A stretch of DNA of 64,000 bases from Deinococcus cellulosilyticus NBRC 106333 = KACC 11606 (GTDB taxonomy: Bacteria; Deinococcota; Deinococci; Deinococcales; Deinococcaceae), in contig NZ_BJXB01000023.1 of assembly GCF_007990775.1 (NCBI RefSeq), positions 27,266 to 91,265 of the forward strand, in the 5' to 3' direction. Position numbers and translations under genes: made by a program. Of the stretch, positions 1-7,798 are shown one piece after another (positions within the stretch are counted from its first letter, which is position 1; every line of letters begins with the position of its first letter). Below the pieces are notes generated by a model. The model made no database searches. It saw only the letters and a list, made by a program, of their open reading frames with translations, and had not been told where the DNA came from.

Positions 1-89
1 CTGGAGGTCCGCACAATGACCATGTGCCCCTGAAAGCCTGTGGTGGTGTACCCGGGCAGTTGCACCAACCCATAGCCCACGAGCGTCAT
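1..89 (-). CDS. Partial CDS: start of a further tail/baseplate gene
   Basis: This is the first 29 codons of a gene that runs off the left edge. The ATG at 89 overlaps the TGA of the baseplate J gene in an ATGA junction, so the two are probably translationally coupled. The visible residues (MTLVGYGLVQLPGYTTTGFQ and onward) read smoothly but I do not recognise the family. In contractile-tailed phages the gene after J is usually a tail-tip or fibre-attachment protein (gpI-like), so that role is inferred from position only. Confidence 0.55.
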   Translation of the reverse strand, partial: MTLVGYGLVQLPGYTTTGFQGHMVIVRTS

Positions 90-1159
90 GCTGGACCGCC
101 CGACTGGTAGGAGAGGGTCACGGTGCCAAGCACCGCTTTGGTGTACCTGGGGATGGTGATGTTGCTGCTGGGGCTGGACACATGCACCGAATACACCCCT
201 TCAGCACTTCCAAGGGCGGCAATCAACCGGTCCAAAATGAAATCCTCCCCCACCCGGTGTGCATCAAAGAACGTCCGGGCGGCGGCCTCCACCATTGAGA
301 GGGCGCTGCTGCTGGGGGCCCTCACCAACGCTGTGAGGTCCACAGTCACTTCCGGCACGGCAATGACTTCCAGCAGGATTCCGGCACCCCGCTGCTGGTT
401 GGCATTCATGTGCTGCAGAATGCCGGTTTTCAGGGCCTCAGACACCCCGCCTGGCCTGTACACGTACAGCTTCACGGTGAACCCAGGCACATCCGGGTCC
501 AGGAAGTGGTCAACGGCCAGCACCTGTGTGGCCCGTTCACCGCTGGGCAAGCTGAAATCCAGGGCGGTGGCTTCGATGGCCTGCAGGGTGCCCCGGGCAA
601 GTTTGGCAAAACCCCGGGAGATTTTTGCCAGCCGTTCTTCTTCGGCCTCGGCGTCCCTGCCGCCCTCCGCTGGGGTGGGGTTCGTGACAGTCTCAATCCC
701 GAGAATCAAAGAGTTCATCAGGGTGATGGTGTCCGGGGCGGTGTTCCCTGCACTGCCTGGCAGGGTGGCAACCGCTGGGGCATCCACATACAAAGCCCCC
801 ACCGGCAAAATGACTTCCTGGGTGGTTTCATAACTCATGCCACTGGGGGTGCTGGCTGTGGTTCCAGCGGGAATCAAATATCCCTCGTCTGCCAGGGCAG
901 ACCGGCCAAACCTCAGGGTGGTGAGGGCAGCCCGTTCCTTTTCTTCCTCAAGGCCAAGCAGCTGGGCCCCGATTCGGGTGATGGCATTGCGAATGGCAGA
1001 ATCCACCTCATAGGATTGCTGTTCAATCTCAAAACCCACCGCTTGCATCAGGGTTTTCTCAATGCCGCCGTTCTCCGTGTCAATCTCGATGCCAGAAGCT
1101 GCAATGAAATACTGCAGCATGGTTGCGGTGGCTTCCTCTTGCGTCTTAAAAACGGACAC
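86..1159 (-). CDS. Baseplate J-like protein
   Basis: Structural protein of the contractile-tail baseplate, where J-type (gp6-like) proteins form the wedge ring that triggers sheath contraction. The 357 residues show the family hallmarks: LPGSAGNTAPDTI near residues 133-145, then NPTPAEGGRDAEAEEERLAKI near 160-180, which matches the conserved N-x-GG-x-D-x-E-x3-R-L-x-R block. The length is normal for the family. The start overlaps the 3' end of the gp25-type gene by 14 nt, and the stop overlaps the next gene by ATGA, so the baseplate genes form one tight leftward operon. Confidence 0.9.
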   Translation of the reverse strand: MSVFKTQEEATATMLQYFIAASGIEIDTENGGIEKTLMQAVGFEIEQQSYEVDSAIRNAITRIGAQLLGLEEEKERAALTTLRFGRSALADEGYLIPAGTTASTPSGMSYETTQEVILPVGALYVDAPAVATLPGSAGNTAPDTITLMNSLILGIETVTNPTPAEGGRDAEAEEERLAKISRGFAKLARGTLQAIEATALDFSLPSGERATQVLAVDHFLDPDVPGFTVKLYVYRPGGVSEALKTGILQHMNANQQRGAGILLEVIAVPEVTVDLTALVRAPSSSALSMVEAAARTFFDAHRVGEDFILDRLIAALGSAEGVYSVHVSSPSSNITIPRYTKAVLGTVTLSYQSGGPA

Positions 1160-1766
1160 CTTGACCTCCTACGCGCAAATTCAGCGCAAATGACTCAGCG
1201 GGTGGAATGGGCTCCACCAGGGCGGCGGCAAACAATTCCCCTTCAGGCAGGTAGGTTGCCATTGCAAAAGCGGTCTTCACCCGGGGGTCCTGGTACAGGG
1301 TTTCCACCACATCCAAAGCGGCCAGCTCTGCCCTCCAAACGGTGGCCGACTCCCCAAGGTGATCTGCGATCCTGCAGCCGTAATTTGGGTCCGCTGGCAG
1401 CTCTCCCGGGTAGGTGATGAGGCGCCTGAGCAAGGCCTTGCGCAAGTTGTTGATGCCCCGGTCCAGGGTCACAGGCATGCCTGGGCGAATGATTTGAAAG
1501 GTGTCCTCATCCCAAAACCAGTCCTGGCCGTAAGTGGCAACCTCAGCAGAGAGGGGGGTGAGGGGCTGGGTGGGGGGATCCTCGGGGATCAAAATGGCGT
1601 CACCGTACCCAAGCACCTTGCGGTCTGGGTACTCCTGGGGGTTGCTGACAATAAACGGCAAGCGCAACCCGTTGGCTTCCACAATGTCGGTCCAGCGCTC
1701 CGGGTTCTGGTAGTGCCTGAGGGCCAGGGTGACAGGGTTATCTCCCTGCTGGATGGTGGTAATCAT
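1146..1766 (-). CDS. LysM-like plus gp25/GPW-type baseplate wedge protein
   Basis: A 206-residue fusion. The N-terminus (MITTIQQGDNPVTLALRHY, then a W-x-D-I-x-x-A-N-G-L stretch and GYGDAILIPE) looks like a LysM peptidoglycan-binding fold. The C-terminal 120 residues (GINNLRKALLRRLITYPGEL, YGCRI, LYQDPRVK) match gp25/GPW-like lysozyme-fold wedge proteins, which have a structural role in myovirus baseplates. Such a LysM-gp25 arrangement would combine a wall-contact domain with a wedge subunit. It lies between an unknown gene (4-nt overlap upstream) and baseplate J (14-nt overlap downstream), exactly where gp25 is expected. The LysM assignment is weaker than the gp25 one. Confidence 0.8.
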   Translation of the reverse strand: MITTIQQGDNPVTLALRHYQNPERWTDIVEANGLRLPFIVSNPQEYPDRKVLGYGDAILIPEDPPTQPLTPLSAEVATYGQDWFWDEDTFQIIRPGMPVTLDRGINNLRKALLRRLITYPGELPADPNYGCRIADHLGESATVWRAELAALDVVETLYQDPRVKTAFAMATYLPEGELFAAALVEPIPPAESFALNLRVGGQGVRF

Positions 1767-2314
1767 TTGATTTCCTTTGCCACAAAATCCAGCAGCATGC
1801 CGATGCCGCGGTTCAGCACCACCTCTTTGGGGTTCTGGGCCTTGATGAACGACTTGATGAAGGCAAACAGGGCCGCTTTGAAGGTGTTCTGGGTGGTGGC
1901 CGCATTCAGCAGCAGCTGCAGGTACTTCACGGCCTCACCTCCCTTTGAGGTGCTGGCGAGGCGCGTAATCATCTTGCCCAAGGTCTTCTTGATGGTCTGC
2001 AGGTCCTTCTCCTGAAAACCGTCCAGCAAGGCCCCTTGAATCACCATCACGTCCTGCACGTTTTTGTCTTGCACCTGCGTTCTGGCGGCTTTGAGTGCGC
2101 TTTGCATCACCGTCAGCACCGTTTGGCTTTCCGGGTCTTTGAGGACATTGCTGGCAACACCCAAAGCCACAACACCCAAATCCAGTTGCTTCACGGTGCC
2201 TTTCTTGAGGTCACTGGCAACTTTGTTTTTCAGAAGCTGCGCCACTTTTTTTTGCAGCACAGGGTTGTTGCTCTGGTGAGCCTGGTGGATCTCTTCAATC
2301 TCTGAAGGGGTCAT
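1763..2314 (-). CDS. Unknown helical baseplate-cluster protein
   Basis: I do not recognise a family. The protein (183 residues from MTPSEIEEIHQAHQ) is rich in Lys, Gln, Ala and Leu and looks entirely alpha-helical, without cysteines or a membrane segment. I chose the ATG at 2314 because it overlaps the upstream stop codon in an ATGA junction; an ATG 36 nt further upstream is open but lies inside the previous gene. The position between two baseplate genes and the coupled translation argue for a tail-assembly or structural role. Confidence 0.6.
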   Translation of the reverse strand: MTPSEIEEIHQAHQSNNPVLQKKVAQLLKNKVASDLKKGTVKQLDLGVVALGVASNVLKDPESQTVLTVMQSALKAARTQVQDKNVQDVMVIQGALLDGFQEKDLQTIKKTLGKMITRLASTSKGGEAVKYLQLLLNAATTQNTFKAALFAFIKSFIKAQNPKEVVLNRGIGMLLDFVAKEIK

Positions 2315-2955
2315 GCGCTCACCTGCCCGGCGTGGCTGGAGTGGGGGCACAGGGCGTCTAGTTTCTCAGCTGCGTTTTGCTTGAGGGCTTTGCGGGATGT
2401 GCTCTTTTTGCCTTGAGGCAAGGGAATGGCGTCCACCCGCTTGAGGCCCTTGAGCCGGATGGTGTAGCGCTCGGTGAGTGGGCTGTCGCTGGAACGCACC
2501 CCAAGCGGAATCATGGTGGGCACCACAGCCCAATGCTGGCCTTCATAGAAGGCGTGGTAACGCAATTCCAGCAGGCTTTTTCCTGTCCGGGCCCGGCGCT
2601 GGCATTCCTCCAGAAAGTACTGCAGGTAGTGCTCCAGCTCGTGTTGCCAGGCATAAGCGCTGAGGGTCACGCCGTTTGCAGTGGTGGGCGTGATGGGCAT
2701 TTGGCCGGCAATTTCCCACTCAGGGGGTGAAATGCCTTGCACATCGGCAATGGCTCCAGCCAGGGTCTCCATGTAGCCGATCCGTGCCACTTGACGGGGG
2801 TTGATGTTCTGGGGTGGGATGGGAAGCTGGAACACTCCATTTTTGCCTGCAACCTGATTTTTGGGCACCTTGTGGGGCTTGCCGTCTTCCAGAATGCGCA
2901 AAATGAAGATGTTTTTTGCGAGTTGGGCGCGGTGGTTTTGCGTTGGTGCTGCCAT
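2311..2955 (-). CDS. Putative tail-tip/hub-associated protein
   Basis: A 214-residue protein with an IGYMETLAGAIADVQG segment, a long middle helix (AYAWQHELEHYLQYFLEECQ) and a VVPTMIPLGVRSSDSPLTER stretch leading into YTIRLKGLKRV. The style resembles small hub-adjacent tail proteins that accompany LysM/gp25 genes, but I cannot name a family. It begins the baseplate operon: a TGTGACGG late element lies 21 nt before its ATG, and the next three genes overlap one another. The basic C-terminus (KKSTSRKALKQ) may contact DNA or peptidoglycan; that is speculation. Confidence 0.55.
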   Translation of the reverse strand: MAAPTQNHRAQLAKNIFILRILEDGKPHKVPKNQVAGKNGVFQLPIPPQNINPRQVARIGYMETLAGAIADVQGISPPEWEIAGQMPITPTTANGVTLSAYAWQHELEHYLQYFLEECQRRARTGKSLLELRYHAFYEGQHWAVVPTMIPLGVRSSDSPLTERYTIRLKGLKRVDAIPLPQGKKSTSRKALKQNAAEKLDALCPHSSHAGQVSA

Positions 2956-2976
2956 GCCTCAGGCTATAAACCCAAG

Positions 2977-2984
2977 CCGTCACA
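2977..2984 (-). promoter_or_regulatory. Late element TGTGACGG of the baseplate operon
   Basis: TGTGACGG ends 21 nt before the ATG at 2955. It is one of twelve similar octamers at fixed distance before phage genes (see findings). The fourth base is G here, where most copies have T or C. Confidence 0.45.
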
Positions 2985-3007
2985 CAATAAAAAAGCCACT
3001 CGGGACT

Positions 3008-3027
3008 TAGATAACGTATTACTCTAT
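3008..3027. repeat. 20-bp inverted repeat, left copy
   Basis: TAGATAACGTATTACTCTAT matches the reverse complement of 3715-3734 at 19 of 20 positions. The pair brackets the gene at 3033-3695. Confidence 0.6.
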
Positions 3028-3032
3028 CAACA

Positions 3033-3695
3033 TTACAGGTAGAACTGGTGCCTGCAGAAGGTGAACAGCAAGGGCTTCTTGTCTGAGCGTTCTTTCCTGG
3101 GAAGGTTCTCCAACACTGGGTTTTGCAGGCCCCGAACCACCACCGCCCCCACCTTCACATCTTTGTGCTGCACCCCAGCCTCAGACACCGCATACAGGCT
3201 GTATGAGCCGCCACTCTCCCAACGCACCGTGACCGGATGCCGGAAGGTGCATTGCAAAACAGGATACACGTCACCCTCCAGCTCTTTGTGCTCAATCTCC
3301 AGGGTTTTCACCCTGAGTTCTGCAGGCATCTCCTGCAGCTTCGTCTGCCACTGGGCCAGCTGGGTGGACCAGTCACCCACCGGCACCCTCGGCAGCGCCA
3401 GGCGCACCACACCATCATGAAAACGCTTTGCCCGGAAAGCCTGGGTGAGGGTCACGGTGGCATGGCTCCACACCTCATCAAAGAAGGTGGGCACCCAACG
3501 CACGCTCATCTGTCTCTCCTGCAGCTCCTGCTGCAGCTCTGCCGCCTGCCCCTGGTACAGCTGGAACTTCTGAGCATCTTCAATCACAGCCACAAAACGA
3601 GGGTGGCGCCGGCGTTCTGCATCTCCACCTTCATCACCAAAGCGCCACACGGCATAAATCCTCAGGGTGTCTTGCAGGGCAAACAGGGATTCCAT
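3033..3695 (-). CDS. Unknown protein flanked by inverted repeats
   Basis: No family recognised. About 220 residues (MESLFALQDTLRIYAVWRFG...), with a glutamine-rich helical middle (AAELQQELQERQ) and a beta-rich C-terminal half with a YSLYAVSEAG stretch; no signal peptide or cysteine cluster. Two ATGs compete: 3704 and 3695. I prefer 3695 because a TATTACCC element lies exactly 22 nt upstream, the spacing seen at the other late genes. A TATAAAAT box seven bases before 3704 would alternatively permit a leaderless message. The gene sits at the upstream edge of the baseplate cluster and is bracketed by 20-bp inverted repeats, so it may be an inserted unit rather than a tail component. Confidence 0.55.
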   Translation of the reverse strand: MESLFALQDTLRIYAVWRFGDEGGDAERRRHPRFVAVIEDAQKFQLYQGQAAELQQELQERQMSVRWVPTFFDEVWSHATVTLTQAFRAKRFHDGVVRLALPRVPVGDWSTQLAQWQTKLQEMPAELRVKTLEIEHKELEGDVYPVLQCTFRHPVTVRWESGGSYSLYAVSEAGVQHKDVKVGAVVVRGLQNPVLENLPRKERSDKKPLLFTFCRHQFYL

Positions 3696-3714
3696 CGGGT
3701 GCATGTCTGATTTT

Positions 3715-3734
3715 ATAGGGTAATACGTTATCTA
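3715..3734. repeat. 20-bp inverted repeat, right copy
   Basis: ATAGGGTAATACGTTATCTA is the inverted partner of 3008-3027, with one mismatch. It overlaps the late-type element of the bracketed gene. Confidence 0.6.
3718..3725 (-). promoter_or_regulatory. Late-type element TATTACCC
   Basis: TATTACCC on the minus strand ends 22 nt before the ATG at 3695. It is the most divergent of the twelve late elements and lies inside the right inverted repeat. Confidence 0.35.
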
Positions 3735-3809
3735 GTCCATAAAGCTGCCATAAAAATAGCAATGGCCTACAAGTCAGAAAACCTGCAGACCATCCAGGTG
3801 TCAGAAGGA

Positions 3810-4067
3810 TCAGCCGTCCAGGGCCTCGCCATCTAGGTCTTTTTGGCATTCCAGCAACATAAATCCGCTGCTTCCCCAGTGCTTTTCCAACAACGAAGCC
3901 ATTTGAGGGGTAAAAGGGCTTTTTCCATTCAACACATCTTGCAGCTGGTGTTCAGGAATTTTTAGCACAGCAGCGAGATCCTGGAGGGTTTCATTGCGGC
4001 TGTCCATTTCCAGCTTCAGGTACTCGCCGGGATGGACATTCATCTGTGATTTTGGGGTGTGGGTCAT
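3810..4067 (-). CDS. Orphan HigA-like antitoxin (XRE-type HTH)
   Basis: A small DNA-binding protein (85 residues from MTHTPKSQMNVHPGEYL; MNV at 4043 is an alternative start). HPGEYLKLEMDSRNETLQDL, then AAVLKIPEHQLQDVLNGKSP and FTPQMASLLEKHWG, follow the HigA/VapI antidote pattern, including the N-G-K-x-P-x-T-P turn. HigA proteins neutralise HigB mRNA interferases and repress their own operon. No HigB-like frame is visible on either side, so this is an orphan or the remnant of a decayed module. No clear ribosome-binding site is seen, which leaves the start uncertain. Confidence 0.65.
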   Translation of the reverse strand: MTHTPKSQMNVHPGEYLKLEMDSRNETLQDLAAVLKIPEHQLQDVLNGKSPFTPQMASLLEKHWGSSGFMLLECQKDLDGEALDG

Positions 4068-4439
4068 GGTGTTTAAGGGCCTGGAAAGTGCTGTCCAGGT
4101 CAAAAACCATTTTACTGAAGCCATGCTGAAGTTCGGTAAGGAAAATCACCAGGTTGGCATTAAGAATCTTCATCTATCAGCATGGAGAGCCTTCCTGACC
4201 AGCCTGCACAATGGCCATAAAAACCTCATGACATCCCAGTGACAAGACCCCCAAAAAGGTTTCACGTTCTCGGGGGAGTTGGTGCAACGGAACAGATTTT
4301 AACGGTGGATTTAAAAGAATCTCGACCAGAATGGCATTCCTCCAATTCAAAATGGTCTCTCTGCTGTTCAGAGGCAGAACCTGTTCCCTAACCTGTTCCC
4401 GATCAAACATTACTGAACTTGAGGGGAAAAGCCGACAGA
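4068..4439. other. Gene-poor stretch between the antitoxin and the quinone oxidoreductase
   Basis: About 370 bp with only short open frames. A 77-codon minus frame at 4177-4410 has no ribosome-binding site or recognisable motif. I looked for a HigB-like toxin here and did not find one; a degraded toxin gene cannot be excluded. Confidence 0.4.
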
Positions 4440-4440
4440 A

Positions 4441-4467
4441 GCAGGGGGCTGTTGTTCAGCCCCCTGC
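4441..4467. terminator. Intrinsic terminator after the quinone oxidoreductase gene
   Basis: GCAGGGGGCTG pairs with CAGCCCCCTGC around a 5-nt loop, a perfect 11-bp stem. It lies 15 nt beyond the stop codon of the leftward oxidoreductase gene. No long U tract follows on the minus strand. Confidence 0.7.
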
Positions 4468-4481
4468 TTTCAGAACCTAAT

Positions 4482-5432
4482 TCAATCCTGCAGGGTGACG
4501 ACAAGCTTGCCGCCTGCTCCACCGGTGGCGAGGCGTCCCAGGCCTTCAGCTGCACGCTCCAGGGAGAGCACTTCAGACACCGCCACTTTCAGTTTTCCAG
4601 AAGCGGCCTGCTCTGCCAGTGGGGCCAGCACTTCCCGGAGGGGCATGGCCATCACAGAACCACCAGTCAGCCCAGCGGCACTCAGGGTGGCCTCGTCAGG
4701 CACAGCGGCCACACCGGAAACCTTGCCCCCCTGACGGACAGCGCCCAGGGGAACAGCGGAGGGGTCCATGCCGTGCAGGTTGATCAGGGCGTCCACCCCG
4801 TCCGGATAGAGGGCACGTACCTGGTCGGCCACCGGGCCAGCGGTGTGGTCCACCACCTGGGTTGCCCCCAGGTCTTTCAGGCGGGCGTTGTCGGCAGCTT
4901 TGCCGGTGGCGACCACTTTGACACCACGGGCGGCCAGCAGCTGGACGACGAAGGATCCCACCCCACCGGAAGCCCCGTTGACCAGCACGGTCTGGTCTGG
5001 TTGGGGATCGATCTTGTCAATCACCTGGACCGCAGACGCACCAGCAAGGGGAAGGGCAGCGGCGGTGGTGAAGTCCAGTCCAGCAGGCTTAAGGGTGACG
5101 GCTGCAGCGGGGAGCAAGGCGTACTCGGCGAGGGTGCCAGCAGAGATGGGGGGTGCCAGCAGCACATGGCCCAGCACTTCATCACCCACCTTGACGTGGT
5201 CTACCCCTTCACCGACGGCCTCAACGATTCCGGCAGCGTCCCGACCAATCACCACGGGGTACGCGTAAGGAAGGCCCCAGTGGGCAAGCATGCCAGCAGC
5301 GACAGCGTTGTCGATGGGGTTCAGACCAGCGGCTTTGACGCGGATCAAGACGGTGCCTGCAGTGGGAACGGGGGTGGGGAGGTCAGAGAGTTGGGGTTGT
5401 TCGCCAGCAGCTGAAACTTGGTATGCACGCAT
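4482..5432 (-). CDS. Zinc-free quinone oxidoreductase (MDR family)
   Basis: A cytoplasmic NAD(P)H-dependent reductase of the medium-chain dehydrogenase superfamily, of the kind that reduces quinones or enals. The 316 residues show the N-terminal GroES-like domain (KAAGLNPIDNAVAAG, GRDAAGIVEAVGEGV) and a Rossmann dinucleotide site, NGASGGVGSFVVQL, near residue 150. The catalytic-zinc cysteine/histidine ligands of alcohol dehydrogenases are absent, as in zinc-independent quinone oxidoreductases. It is divergent from the MarR gene and has its own promoter, whose spacer is a perfect palindrome. Together with the CatD/CatE-like genes it forms a quinone/catechol-stress cluster. Bacterial cargo, not a virion gene. 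Confidence 0.85.
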   Translation of the reverse strand: MRAYQVSAAGEQPQLSDLPTPVPTAGTVLIRVKAAGLNPIDNAVAAGMLAHWGLPYAYPVVIGRDAAGIVEAVGEGVDHVKVGDEVLGHVLLAPPISAGTLAEYALLPAAAVTLKPAGLDFTTAAALPLAGASAVQVIDKIDPQPDQTVLVNGASGGVGSFVVQLLAARGVKVVATGKAADNARLKDLGATQVVDHTAGPVADQVRALYPDGVDALINLHGMDPSAVPLGAVRQGGKVSGVAAVPDEATLSAAGLTGGSVMAMPLREVLAPLAEQAASGKLKVAVSEVLSLERAAEGLGRLATGGAGGKLVVTLQD

Positions 5433-5519
5433 GTGGGGCTCCTTGTTTGGGGTGCTCCGATCGGAGCAGCAGGGTGTGGTGGTGGAGGGGCCTGAATCAG
5501 GCCCGGGTTAACTGTCATC

Positions 5520-5548
5520 ACTTTAGGTGTCATGACACGTAAAGTCAA
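5520..5548 (-). promoter_or_regulatory. Sigma-70-type promoter of the quinone oxidoreductase gene
   Basis: On the minus strand TTGACT (5548-5543), a 17-nt spacer and TAAAGT (5525-5520). The spacer contains the palindrome at 5527-5538, so a bound repressor would block RNA polymerase. Confidence 0.7.
5527..5538. promoter_or_regulatory. Palindromic operator GTGTCATGACAC
   Basis: A perfect 12-bp palindrome between the -35 and -10 boxes of the oxidoreductase promoter. It is the natural candidate site for the MarR-family protein encoded 250 bp away. Confidence 0.6.
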
Positions 5549-5751
5549 CTCCCCTCCCGGCTTCATGAAGACCAGGGGGACAACTGGCAGTCCAGAAATA
5601 GGTGGTATGCAGCTCATCCTGCTGTTGTCATCTGTCTATCACACGCACTGTGATTTTAGAGTCTGATGCGTGATTTTGTGGAAGTTCTTTTCCAGGACTG
5701 CCATCTCAGTACCCCCGATTTGCACTGGATGTGGCGGTCAAAACCCACCCC

Positions 5752-5780
5752 TTGACATTAAGCGTGATAACACCTATACT
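5752..5780 (+). promoter_or_regulatory. Consensus promoter of the marR gene, leaderless
   Basis: TTGACA (5752-5757), a 17-nt spacer and TATACT (5775-5780). The ATG follows six bases later, so transcription probably starts at or near the start codon. The spacer holds GTGATAACAC, a GTG/CAC dyad that may be an autoregulatory site. Confidence 0.8.
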
Positions 5781-5786
5781 CTGGTC

Positions 5787-6272
5787 ATGGGTTTGAAAGA
5801 AGACCTCCAACAGCAGGGATTCAAAACCCTGGAAGAAGAAGCCATGCTCAACCTCGCCCGCACCATGGTCCTCCTTGAAGACCATTCCACCCAGGTGATT
5901 CACCAGTACGGCATCACCCCCACCCAGTACAACGTGCTCCGTATTTTGCGTGGAGCTGGCAGTGATGGCCTGTGCAGGAACCAGATCCGGGACCGGATGC
6001 TTGACCGCATGCCTGACATGACCCGCCTGCTCGACCGCATGGAAGACGCTGGCCTGGTTGAACGGGAACGCAGCACCAGTGACCGCCGTCAGGTGCCCAC
6101 CCGCCTCACCGAAAAGGGCCTGGACATCGTCAACAAACTCGACGACCCGGTGCATCAGTCCCAGCAAGAAGCTTTCGGGCACCTTTCCAGGGGACAGCTG
6201 ATCACATTGATTGAGACGCTGACACAGATTCGGGAGAAGTTGCCCGTGAAAACCCCACTGTCACACCCTTAA
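5787..6272 (+). CDS. MarR-family transcriptional regulator
   Basis: A winged-helix repressor, 161 residues from MGLKEDLQQQGF. The core TPTQYNVLRILRGAG (winged-helix helices), DMTRLLDRMEDAGLVERERS and DRRQVPTRLTEKG (wing) matches MarR proteins that sense phenols, quinones or oxidants. Few cysteines: one in LCRNQ, which could be a redox switch. The open frame extends further upstream, but I chose the ATG at 5787 because a consensus promoter ends six bases before it. It probably controls the divergent quinone oxidoreductase and the downstream CatD/CatE-like genes; in Bacillus the comparable catDE operon is under MarR-type control. Confidence 0.88.
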   Translation: MGLKEDLQQQGFKTLEEEAMLNLARTMVLLEDHSTQVIHQYGITPTQYNVLRILRGAGSDGLCRNQIRDRMLDRMPDMTRLLDRMEDAGLVERERSTSDRRQVPTRLTEKGLDIVNKLDDPVHQSQQEAFGHLSRGQLITLIETLTQIREKLPVKTPLSHP

Positions 6273-6371
6273 GTGGGTTTTCTTTTGAAACAAAGGTGTT
6301 TAAACACCAGAAGTTAGAACAACAAGCAGCATTCAGTCACCCGCCCCCTCAACCCACCCAGGAGAAACACC

Positions 6372-6794
6372 ATGACCACCCAGAACATCAGCCGCCCCCA
6401 GACCTCCAAAGCCCTCCATATTACCCTGTGGGTCCTGCAAATCCTCCTCGCCGCAATGTTCGTGATGACCGGCCTGATGAAACTCGCCATGCCCGTCAGC
6501 CAGCTTGCCGGACAGCTCCCCTGGGTCACCAGCGTTCCTGAATTCCTGGTCCGTTTCATTGGCCTCGCTGAACTCGCCGGAGGGCTCGGCCTGATCCTGC
6601 CCGCAGCAAGTCGCATCCAGCCCCGCCTGACCGGGTTTGCTGCACTGGGCCTCGTGCTGGTGATGGTGCTGGCCAGTGGCTTCCACCTCACCCGCGGTGA
6701 AGGCATGATGGTCCCCATGAACCTGATCATCGCTGCAATCGCTGCTGTGATCGCCTGGGGCCGCCTTGTGAAAGCCCCCATCCAGGCCCGCTGA
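6372..6794 (+). CDS. DoxX-family membrane protein (CatD-like)
   Basis: A 140-residue integral membrane protein with four hydrophobic segments (residues about 11-32, 50-73, 80-100, 113-133) and the DoxX-type MTGLMKLA motif near residue 35. DoxX proteins pair with oxidoreductases in thiol and quinone stress. Here it directly precedes two CatE-like dioxygenase genes, as catD precedes catE in Bacillus. AGGAG lies 8 nt before the ATG. The next gene begins 22 nt after its stop, so the two are co-transcribed. Confidence 0.82.
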   Translation: MTTQNISRPQTSKALHITLWVLQILLAAMFVMTGLMKLAMPVSQLAGQLPWVTSVPEFLVRFIGLAELAGGLGLILPAASRIQPRLTGFAALGLVLVMVLASGFHLTRGEGMMVPMNLIIAAIAAVIAWGRLVKAPIQAR

Positions 6795-6816
6795 AATGGG
6801 AAAAGGAGACCTGAAC

Positions 6817-7731
6817 ATGCCCAGTCCTATTGATCCCAAACTGACTCTCGGCGAAGTGGCTCTCACCGTCCGCAACCTCGACACCCAGATGGGCTTCTAC
6901 CAGCAGGTGATCGGCCTGACCCTGCTGGCCCGTGAAGACGGCAAAGCCGTGCTGGGCACCCAGGATGGCCACCCCCTGGTCTCCCTGTTCCACAACCCCG
7001 GTGCCAAACCCGCCCCTTCGAACGCCACCGGACTGTACCACCTGGCCATCGCCTTCCCCACCCGCCCTGACCTCGCCCGCTGGCTGAAACACGTCAGCCC
7101 CCTGGGTTTGCGGCTGGGACAGTCGGACCACAAAACCCACGAGGCCTTCTACCTGAACGACCCCGAAGGCAACGGCATTGAGATCTACCAGGACTGGCCT
7201 GCCGAGCAGTGGCCGATGAAAGACGGCATGATGACCGCCCCGGACACCACTGCCATTGACATCCCTGGCCTGCTCAGGACCCTGGCCCCCGGTGATGCTG
7301 GATGGAAAGGGGCCCCTACAGGGACCCGTATGGGACACGTGCACCTGAAGATGAACGACGGGGCCCGCACCCGGCAGTTCTTTGAAGGTGTGCTGGGGTT
7401 CTTCATCACCGCCGACCTGATGGGAGCCGTGTTCGCTGGAGCAGGAGGCTACCACCACCACATCGGCACCAACGCCTGGCACAGCAAAGGTGGACCTGCC
7501 CAGCCCGAAGGCACCCTGGGACTCAGGCACTACACCATCGAACTCTCCAGCACCCAGGAACTGGAACGGGTCACACAGCAACTCCAGGATGCCGGAGTCA
7601 AAGTGGTGAAACACGAAGCCGGACTTTTTGTGAAAGACCCCGCAGGCCTCCCCCTGCTGATCCGTCCCCAGCCCTCCACCGCTGAAAGTGCCCTTTCTGC
7701 CCTGAACCCTGCTTTCAGTCCTGTTCACTGA
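6817..7731 (+). CDS. CatE-like ring-cleaving dioxygenase, first copy
   Basis: A 304-residue protein with two VOC (glyoxalase/bleomycin/dioxygenase) halves, each with paired beta-alpha-beta-beta-beta modules. Landmarks are GEVALTVRNLDTQMGFYQQV, TGLYHLAIAFPTRPDLARWL, DPEGNGIEIYQDWP, GHVHLKMND and GGYHHHIGTNAW. This matches catechol 2,3-dioxygenases of the CatE type, which open catecholic rings with iron; likely metal ligands are the His in GHVHLK, the His in YHHHIG and a C-terminal Glu (HYTIEL). An ATG 21 nt upstream is in frame, but AAAAGGAG falls between them, so 6817 is the start. Cytoplasmic detoxification enzyme. Confidence 0.85.
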   Translation: MPSPIDPKLTLGEVALTVRNLDTQMGFYQQVIGLTLLAREDGKAVLGTQDGHPLVSLFHNPGAKPAPSNATGLYHLAIAFPTRPDLARWLKHVSPLGLRLGQSDHKTHEAFYLNDPEGNGIEIYQDWPAEQWPMKDGMMTAPDTTAIDIPGLLRTLAPGDAGWKGAPTGTRMGHVHLKMNDGARTRQFFEGVLGFFITADLMGAVFAGAGGYHHHIGTNAWHSKGGPAQPEGTLGLRHYTIELSSTQELERVTQQLQDAGVKVVKHEAGLFVKDPAGLPLLIRPQPSTAESALSALNPAFSPVH

Positions 7732-7755
7732 GGCCCCATCATCTCAATCCATCCA

Positions 7756-7780
7756 GGGGGTGCAACTGCACCCCCTTTTT
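7756..7780 (+). terminator. Intrinsic terminator or attenuator between the two dioxygenase genes
   Basis: GGGGGTGC pairs with GCACCCCC around AACT, followed by TTTTT. It would stop most transcription after the first dioxygenase gene and lower expression of the second, which starts only 19 nt later and has no visible promoter of its own. Confidence 0.75.
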
Positions 7781-7798
7781 GCACCCCCAGGAGTTCCC

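Noticed and set aside
4177..4410. 77-codon minus frame where a HigB toxin might be expected
   Set aside because: No similarity to HigB/RelE motifs, no ribosome-binding site and no overlap with the antitoxin gene.
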